This document shows positions 56,760-64,000 of a stretch of 64,000 nucleotides of DNA, one piece after another. The notes under the pieces are model-generated. The model did no database searches and had not been told where the DNA came from. It saw only the letters and a program-made list of their open reading frames with translations. The first letter of the stretch is position 1. Every line of letters begins with the position of its first letter. The translations under genes and the position numbers were made by a program. Source of the DNA: Talaromyces rugulosus (lineage: Eukaryota; Ascomycota; Eurotiomycetes; Eurotiales; Trichocomaceae); contig NC_049565.1 in assembly GCF_013368755.1 (NCBI RefSeq), forward strand, positions 62,001 to 126,000. Reading direction: 5' to 3'.

Positions 56760-58016
56760 AGTTCCTTTCCTTTACGATGCCAGTCAGCCACGTAGAGCAA
56801 AAATGCGTAGACTTGATGTTCTTAGCTAGACTGGCCCAACTATGTATTATTCCTCTCGTTAAAAGCGAATCTTCAGTTTGGTGGCTTGTGGTTCTTTTCA
56901 CGGCTGACAAGAATGATAATTTAACAGAACTGCACGGGGGTTTTGAGGTTGTTTAAATACTATACTTGTGACTCATTATGCTAGAATAATTCAGTCAATA
57001 ATTCCCGCAGCAAGAAGGAATCCAGTCATACTTCATTGTGTGACTGATTTCCCTTTTCTCTACCAGGCGGTACGAAGCGTCGTCTGTTGCAGTTTGAGTC
57101 ATCCTTGACGCATCTTGAAATGAGTCAACAAAGTGCTATCATACATATTCTCACCTTTATTTTATTACTTTTTTCACTAGTAACTGTGTAGAATTGATGG
57201 ACTCTAGTGACAGTATTGACCTACTTCAATATGAGTTACTTATCAGTGCCACCAGTAGTTTCCTGTAATGTAGGGATTATTGATTTACCATTTCAATATT
57301 TTGGTCAATTTAATGAACTTAATGTTACTGGAATCCAGTTGTCATTGATATAGTCAACGCCCAGCCACCGCATATTGCAGGAAGCTCCCATGGCAAAAGG
57401 ACTTTTACTCCCATTGAGGTACCACTTCTAGTACTACCAATGGGGGAAATATTTGGCGTTATTTATAAATAAAATACTGATTAAATCTAGAATCCCAAAA
57501 TTTACTATTGAATAATATATATATTTAAAATTGTTCTATTGTCTGTGTAACCACGCATAAAGGTATTATTAACATCTTGATAATATTTGTGGAACAATCA
57601 ATATTGATGGGAAATTCATCCAGTTATATCTGCATAATCCGCCGATTCTTGTTCTTCTTTTATTTTATATAAAATCATCTTGATCAATCACAGAACATAC
57701 TGGATATGAGAACTAAATAATATCCGAGGTAGCCGTTGTGTCGGCGGTTAAAATGCGGACTTTTGTTAAGATGCTTAGGTCAATACACCGGCTATTAAAT
57801 TTTACTATGACGTCCAAACATTGTTTGAACATTTATTTATGTGTCTTTTTTCAGCTTTATTCATCATTGTTCATCATTTTCATTTCATATCATGGAAATC
57901 AAAAGGTTACTTTCCCGAAATCAACAGGTAGTTGGTTCATGTAGTTTTGAGCCAGAATCTGAATGCATCAAAATCTATTTTAGATTATACATTGCAGCCT
58001 AAAATTGGATGGTGCC
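56760..58016. other. AT-rich intergenic region
   Basis: 1.26 kb without a supported gene, with only short Phe/Ile-rich frames. Confidence 0.5.
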
Positions 58017-59883
58017 CTATTCAAACAACCTCAAAGGCTTGAGGTAATGCTTTGCTTCGGGTTTTCTCTTCACAGCGGTTGCAGCTGCTGACACGGCTCT
58101 GTCTACCATGTCTTGATCAAGCCCTACGTCTTTTCTTGCGTCCGCTAACATACGAGCATCGGCTTCACCGGAATGGCTTTCGAATATGCGATCCATTTCT
58201 TCAAGAGTAGTCCCCTTGGTTTCAGGCAGGTAAAACCATACCCAAACAATTCCACCAGTAAGGAAGACCGCAAAGAAAAGGTATGTTCCCCATTCCCACG
58301 CAGCAAACATGGGAGGGACAAAGAAAGCGACGGCGAAGTTGTTTACCTGTATAATCAAAGCGTTAGCTGGACACGATGTGGAGAACAAAGAGGGGCTAGA
58401 ATCGTACCCAGTTACTAGAGGCCCCTATCGAAGCACCTTTAGCCCGGATAGACACAGGGAAAATCTCAGAGACCAGGGTCCAGGATACCGGTCCCCACGT
58501 AGCACCAAATGCACCGACATAGATCCAGATAAAAGCCACGGCTGTCCAGCCGGCGTTTGCATGGTGCTGCCAGTCGTGTTGAAACTTCGCTACGATAATA
58601 CTGGTAAGTACCATGCACACCCACATAACAATGGATCCGAATAGAAGCATAGGTTTCCGTCCCACTCTGTCAATAATTGCCATTGCCGGGATCGTGCAGA
58701 CAAAAAACACGACCCCTGTAACGCCTGTAGCAAGCAATGACTGTGTCCCCCCAGTTAGACCTAGACTTACAAACACGTTAGATGCATAGTAAATAATTGA
58801 GTCGATACCGCTCCACTGCTGAAAGAACATAACAAACCATGCAATCGCAACGCGCTTAAAGTTGTCCCATGTTCTAAAGATATTCCAATACTGCACCAAC
58901 TCACGCATCCATACACTTGTCTTTTCGCCGGCCCCGAGCATTGGAAATTTCTTTGCAAAAACTCTTTGTTCGAACAGGTATTCAGCCTTTATCTCTTTGG
59001 CTTCAATTTGGATAAGCTCATGATTGATAGGTAACTTGCGGAGATATGCTAGTGTTTTGATAGCCGCCTCCTCACGGCCATGTTTAATGAGCCATCGTGG
59101 AGAAAATGGAAGCCACCAGATTCCTAGCGCAAGAATGGCAGCAGGGATTCCTTGAATTATCGATGGGATTCGCCATGCAAGGTCCGATTGTGTATCTCCC
59201 GTCCCCCCAATGTTGTTACTTCCATATCCACACCAGAAGGAAAGCATTATTCCAAGGATGGTAGCGAACTGATAAAAGGACACCAGTAGCCCACGAAGCT
59301 CAGGAGATGACAGTTCAGCGTTGTATAATGGTCTACATTAGTTAGATCAACAAATTTATCATCTCTTATCAAATACGGGGGACATGCCCGACGCCACTAA
59401 ATGTGCCAACACCTAAGCCTGTAAAAAACCGACCGGCATATAGCAACTGAGGTTTGTGGTATGCTGCACCACAATAGAGGTAACTTCCCAGAACCACCCA
59501 ACAGCAGGCTGAGAACATGGTATATTTGCGCGAAAACACTTCGCCAAAGACGCCAGCCGTTAGAGAACCAACGATGCCCCCAAGCTGCAAGATTGAGGTA
59601 AGCCATCCCGTTGCACTGGATGATTCAACAACCGTAGGAAAGTTTTCTTTGAAACGGTGCATTACCAGCGACTGGCCCAGCACGCCTTGCTGGTATCCAT
59701 ATTCAAAGCCGCCAAAGCTATCGCCGTTAGGAGCGTTCTTGGCCGTGATCTAGATGGAGAGACTAACGATGCAAAGAATGCGATAACCAATATCTTAGGG
59801 TTATGTAAAAGGTTCGCCCATCTATTTTGAAAGGCAATTCTGGTGCGCACGTCTGCTGACGTGAAGGAAGCATTTCCTTCCAT
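58017..59883 (-). CDS. MFS hexose porter with a GC-AG intron
   Basis: Exons 59883-59768, 59717-59388, 59332-58408 and 58346-58017 give 566 residues with no stop. Introns 1 and 3 are normal (GTTAGT, GTACGA). Intron 2 (59333-59387) has a GC donor (GCATGT) and joins FTGLGVGTFSGVG to PLYNAELSSPELRG, which is required by the family. Motifs are FGGFEYGYQQGVLGQ in helix 1, GRFFTGLGVGT, FSPRWLIKHGREE, FFQQWSGIDSIIYYA, IDRVGRKPM, SEIFPVSIRAKG and PETKGTTLEEMD. It is a plasma-membrane sugar symporter close to fungal high-affinity hexose or lactose-permease-like porters. It is the second sugar porter in 8 kb; the substrate is unknown. Confidence 0.9.
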
Positions 59884-60388
59884 TGCCGAGGATCTACCTA
59901 AACTTTCGGCCCTCAAGTGCTAGATGCGGCAGGGCTATTGATTTTTTCAACGTGGTACCCAGCTCTAGTCAACTAGTATTTAGCTTGGTATGAACTTCAA
60001 GTTTCGGCACTTGGGAAATATATATACATGTCAATTAAATAGCTCTGGCATGGAAACACGCGACCTGTTATGGACATTTTTTTGGCGCTTTAAATTTCTA
60101 AGTTTGGACAAGAACCCGTGCCTCTCTTCTCCAAATATCACTTATATCAAGTTATATGTATACAATCAATGGGGTATGCGGGGGACACACCAATGTTAAC
60201 GCTCAAATCCATAGCACACGCATTTATCCGAATTAGGAAAGCCCAACCGCTTGGTTAACAGCAGTATTATTATCCGTCATTAATCGTTACCAATATTTAT
60301 GGCTCTTCATACTATATCAAATTAAACTAACGTATACTTATTTGTTTTTCAGTTTAGTCCACATCCTCCAGGTCCTCCATGAAACCGA
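59884..60388. other. intergenic region
   Basis: About 500 bp upstream of the hexose porter and downstream of the DUF1593 gene. Nothing recognised. Confidence 0.5.
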
Positions 60389-61912
60389 TCATGGATGTTG
60401 ACCACGAGGTGTCGTTTTAATAACAATTCTTTTATACCTCGTCATTGGGAACCCTCCAGGCCCAGAGCCTGTTACTTGTAAGATTAAATGGTATATTTGG
60501 CAAACATACTGCTGTGCTTTGGCGCCGTCCCCGTAAACTTTCTCGCATGCCTCCGGCTGCGACGGGAGATGTATCGTGGCCACCAATCCGTCTCCCTCAG
60601 CTGGAATTGTTACGTTCCAGGTTCCAACACCATTAGATGGAGAAAAGGTCACGTCGGTATATTTCAGCCACGTCACATTAAGCGATTTTGAATGTCCCGT
60701 ATCTTGGTCATAGGAAGCTGTGGCATCCAGAGTGATATTCGACCCTGGACGACCTTCAATCTCATACGGAAGCGTATCGCATGTGCCGTTCAGAGATATT
60801 ATTGGTGGATGGGAAGTGTTTGCAGATGAATTCGAGTCTTTAGCTGTTAGGGTCCACTGCATGCGAGATGCAAACTCATTCTGATACGCAGGTCGCCATC
60901 GCCACACCGTGGCTTGCGTTGTGCTATGTTCATTCCCGTCTTGTCCAACAACCGTGTCTTGTGTATTTGCGTATAACTGCTGGCCAGGCGTGACAGCGGC
61001 ATATCTGCCGCCCCAGCTCCCATACTCAGGGTGCTCGGGCACATTGAGTCCGTTCTGAAAGGTGAACAATAGCGACGGAGAGTCACCCTCCATTGTGTAC
61101 TCAACATCTGGGTATAGTCGACCCAGTGGACCGATTTGAATATTTGAAGTAAGCCATGTGTCTGAGACAACGCTCATATCAGGGCCCCCATTGTCATCCA
61201 AGGCCATTCCCTCCCACGTCGCTTGCCCGTACTGGTTCCACCCATGGATAGACAGTATATATCTTAAATTCGGGAACTGATTTCGAATCCAGAACCCGGT
61301 GTCATCTTGGTCAGATATGGTATATACGCTGAGCTTGGAGATAAAATTATTCAAATACTTTAGCGATCTGCTTTTGCGTGCCGACCACAATGCCTCAGCC
61401 AAAGTGTTGGTGCCTCCCCACGCCATAACAAACAGCTTTTCGTCGGAGGCATCGACAGCCTTGATCAGTAATTCTGCACCTTCGGATATCTGGCCCCCAT
61501 TTTCAAGAGCATCGATCGCAAATGATCCATAGGTTTTTGGGCCGCTCTTAACAAGTGGAAGTAGGAAGCTCGCAGTCGGAAACTGGCCGTCTGTATGGCT
61601 TTGCAAGTTAGATCGGACAGTCTCGTAAATGTTTATTATACTCTTCATCGACTCTGGCGAAGTTGTATCATTGAGCCACCAAGATGTAGTTGCCACTAGA
61701 CCTTCCACGGTGTACATGTCAGAATGGGTAAGCATTCGAATAAAAGACATGGTGTCATCCGGCTCGTTTGTGATATCTGATAAAACAAATACTCGCACTC
61801 CATTGCCAGTAAAAGTGCAGTTTCTACCACGATAGTCAAGGGACTGTGCAGGATAAGCAGAGACGACTGTGCCTAGCAGTACTGCAGCCAAACCAAATAT
61901 CAAAATCTCCAT
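60389..61912 (-). CDS. secreted DUF1593 / nucleoside-hydrolase-like protein
   Basis: Single exon. The ATG at 61910-61912 gives 507 residues with a signal peptide (MEILIFGLAAVLLGTVVSA); the longer frame starts with GTG. The N-terminal two thirds carry the nucleoside-hydrolase-like fold of DUF1593: VFVLSDITNEPDDTMSFIRML (an Asp-rich motif like the DxDxxxDD calcium site), VEGLVATTSWWL, EKLFVMAWGGTNTLAEAL and LRYILSIHGWNQYGQ. The C-terminal part is an immunoglobulin-like all-beta domain with SNITLDATASYDQDTGHS. Relatives are secreted and often found with cell-wall or plant-polysaccharide degradation; their true substrate is not established. It lies between two transporters and is intact. Confidence 0.85.
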   Translation of the reverse strand: MEILIFGLAAVLLGTVVSAYPAQSLDYRGRNCTFTGNGVRVFVLSDITNEPDDTMSFIRMLTHSDMYTVEGLVATTSWWLNDTTSPESMKSIINIYETVRSNLQSHTDGQFPTASFLLPLVKSGPKTYGSFAIDALENGGQISEGAELLIKAVDASDEKLFVMAWGGTNTLAEALWSARKSRSLKYLNNFISKLSVYTISDQDDTGFWIRNQFPNLRYILSIHGWNQYGQATWEGMALDDNGGPDMSVVSDTWLTSNIQIGPLGRLYPDVEYTMEGDSPSLLFTFQNGLNVPEHPEYGSWGGRYAAVTPGQQLYANTQDTVVGQDGNEHSTTQATVWRWRPAYQNEFASRMQWTLTAKDSNSSANTSHPPIISLNGTCDTLPYEIEGRPGSNITLDATASYDQDTGHSKSLNVTWLKYTDVTFSPSNGVGTWNVTIPAEGDGLVATIHLPSQPEACEKVYGDGAKAQQYVCQIYHLILQVTGSGPGGFPMTRYKRIVIKTTPRGQHP

Positions 61913-62854
61913 CACTGTCGACGTAATTAGATCCTTATAGCCAAGAACAATGAACACTCAATCAGTATTATAAACTATGAGACTTTTAGCTTCCAATATT
62001 CTCTCTGTGCATCATGGATCCGAATGGACATTTAAATAGAGAGTACATACAGATATTCCGTCTCTAAACTCCACCTGAACCGATATCCAATGTAAGTGGA
62101 GAAAGGTTCTGCGGGGTATTCTCATCCTCTTTCGATTAAATAATATTGTTTTGCTATGAGAAAGAGCGGGAATAAGTCAGCGGCTCAAACTTCCTTCTAG
62201 GGTAATTTTCCTTCCAAGGCAATTAGCCTGTCTATTGACTACCCGTCCCTGGTAGGTATAATTCCCAGCATAGGTAGTTCTATTAAAAAAAATACCTTTT
62301 GTCGATCAACATTTTAGCAATGCCACTTGCGTTTCTTTTTACTTTGAAATACGTGGTTCCAGCTTCATTAACTCGGTGTTTAGCTTTGCCTGTTTTGGAA
62401 GATAAAAGCGAAAAGTTGAACTCACTCGGGCGAATAATTATAGGCCCATTAAAAATAAGCTATGTATAGCATTGAGTTAATAATAATGCATCTTATATTT
62501 AAGTTATGGGTTCAAATGTTATCGCAGCAGGGTGCATATGTCAACTCGTGAATCATTCGTAGGAAAATATTTAACACTTCTTTGATCTTCCACCGTCGTA
62601 CACCCGAACGAAATTTCCAAGATGAGTCAAGAAATCATTATGATATACTTTCAAGTGTTATCTAACAACCATATTGCTGTCCACCTATGCCAGGTTATAT
62701 TCCACGAAACACGCATATCAAATATCTCGTCAAAACTCGCAAATAAATTCCATTGGCTACAGCCATTTCTGTCAGAGAATGAATGACTGACACAATAATT
62801 GCCAGCGTAGTTTGGGGGTTTTGTATTTGGAATACATGCCCAATCAATGAACCA
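61913..62854. other. intergenic region
   Basis: About 940 bp with no supported gene. A TGCATC-rich and AT-rich sequence only. Confidence 0.5.
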
Positions 62855-63993
62855 CTAAGGATGGTAGTGAGACTTGTCTCGGTTGACAATTTCCCAATAC
62901 TTACTAGCACTTCTAGATCTAAACGTTTTTCCAAATCGAATCATCACAAGAAATGCTAGCGACGCAGCCATTCCAATAAATGCCGCCGAGATAAAACAAT
63001 TCTGATATCCCAAATTTGTCAACCACGGAGTGATCCTGTGAAGTAGTCTATCAGTTCCATGTTCAGTGTTCGTCATCCATCTCCTGTATTATCTTACCCG
63101 TAGCCAATTGCAAAGGACATTGTGTTGCGCACAAGAATAACTGTGACGAGAGCATCGCTACTGATGTCATGGTAGCTATCTACGAGGTAATTGACACTCA
63201 GCGTGATGCCCATTGTGGAGGTGAAAGCCAGAGAGCCCATCCCAAATATTAAGCCGAACCAGTGGATACCGTGTTGGGCTCCCACGCCCCAAAGAATAAG
63301 GGATCCCGGTACCGTTATGATACAAATAGCAAAAGGCCATAAGCGCTGTTCAGATTCCATGATACCACCGTTGTGGCGCGCAAGCTTGATTGTTAGCCAG
63401 TCACTGATCCTACCAGAGACAAAAGCCGCGATAATAACGCCGATGCAACAGGACAAGTAACTAAGCCCAACCATTGATGAAGCAAAGTTATAAGGCTCCG
63501 CGGAAAGAATAATAGATGCCGTAGCATTAAGGACGTTGAACAAAACTAGATAAGAGCCATACGAGAACCCTGCATAGAAGATAACTGGCCAGCCCAGGAA
63601 ACTCACGCTTTGAATGGCATGGCGAATCATGTTTTGGCTTGGGTTAAAATTCCAAACTGAAAGTTTCTGGAAGTATGTCTTCGATACAGTAGAGGCCTCG
63701 GCAACGTCGACTGTCTGTGGTGCCGGGGTGGCTAGTGGAACCTTTTCTTGGGCGGCCGAATGCATGACTGGCAGGCCAGGGGTAACTGTTACGCCACGGC
63801 TGTAGTTTGTTTCCTCCATAAATAATAACAGAAAGATGAGTGCCGCGCCTAAAAACACGGCTGGCCAGTAGAATACCCATTTCCACCCCTGGTACTCTGC
63901 GATAAAGCCGCAGATGACAGGAGCAAAATAGTTACTGCCTGCCAAGGTAAAGGCATAGATTCCCATATATGTTCCACGTTCATGAGTAAAATA
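62855..63993 (-). CDS. MFS transporter, 3' part (cut by window end)
   Basis: Exons 63993-63098 and 63035-62855 (intron 63036-63097, GTAAGA donor) encode the last 359 residues or so, in phase (SFAIGYG-ITPWLTNLG). The open frame reaches an acceptor AG at 63994-63995, so at least one exon lies beyond the window. The piece starts near HERGTYMGIYAF, a conserved loop before helix 5 in 12-helix DHA1-type transporters. It continues through APVICGFIAEYQGWKWVFYWPAV, the long central loop, FSYGSYLVLFNVLNAT, and the later LSCCIGVIIAAFVSGRISDWL. Export of small molecules or polyamines is likely for the family; the substrate is unknown. Confidence 0.85.
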
Positions 63994-64000
63994 CTACTTA

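Overview
This window looks like nuclear DNA of a filamentous ascomycete (Pezizomycotina, most likely Eurotiales such as Aspergillus, Penicillium or Talaromyces). The genes are monocistronic, with short GT-AG introns of about 45-90 bp. Protein families are typical of these fungi: Zn2Cys6 regulators, an AflR-like regulator, LaeA-like methyltransferase, sugar porters, GH67 alpha-glucuronidase and DUF1593. AT-rich gaps hold degenerate repeats whose copies differ mainly by transitions. All assignments were made by reading the sequence and from memory of protein families; no database search was run. Exon joins were checked by hand for reading phase.

Region A (0-10.5 kb): a small cysteine-rich secreted protein, an AT-rich repeat stretch with a MITE-like element and an LTR-like fragment, a dead berberine-bridge-type FAD oxidase, a two-repeat protein of unknown function, an intact class-E cAMP-receptor-like GPCR and a 430-bp foldback palindrome.

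Region B (10.5-38.5 kb): what appears to be a decaying secondary-metabolite locus. Only a remnant of a non-reducing polyketide synthase (SAT/KS junction) is left. A salicylate-hydroxylase-type monooxygenase is in two pieces 7 kb apart and in swapped order. The following look intact: an O-methyltransferase, an 8-exon LaeA-like methyltransferase with a 7-nt microexon, a P450 and an MFS exporter. The following carry nonsense codons or frameshifts: a four-exon membrane protein, a SnoaL/NTF2-like protein, a second P450, a second O-methyltransferase, a trans-acting enoyl reductase and the AflR-like pathway regulator. A CrtC/Diels-Alderase-like barrel protein has an open frame but no clear start. The locus therefore probably no longer makes its product, although some tailoring genes remain open.

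Region C (38.5-64 kb): mainly carbohydrate use and transport. It holds secreted GH67 alpha-glucuronidase with candidate XlnR and CreA sites, a 2EXR/F-box-like protein, a secreted double-psi-barrel (expansin-like) protein, a Zn2Cys6 regulator divergent from an NmrA-like reductase across a promoter with a CGG-triplet array, a dead rhodopsin-type membrane protein, two sugar porters (one with a GC-AG intron), a badly decayed P450, a small coiled-coil gene with one intron, a secreted DUF1593 nucleoside-hydrolase-like protein and the 3' part of an MFS transporter cut by the window edge.

No tRNA, rRNA, CRISPR array or complete autonomous transposon was recognised.
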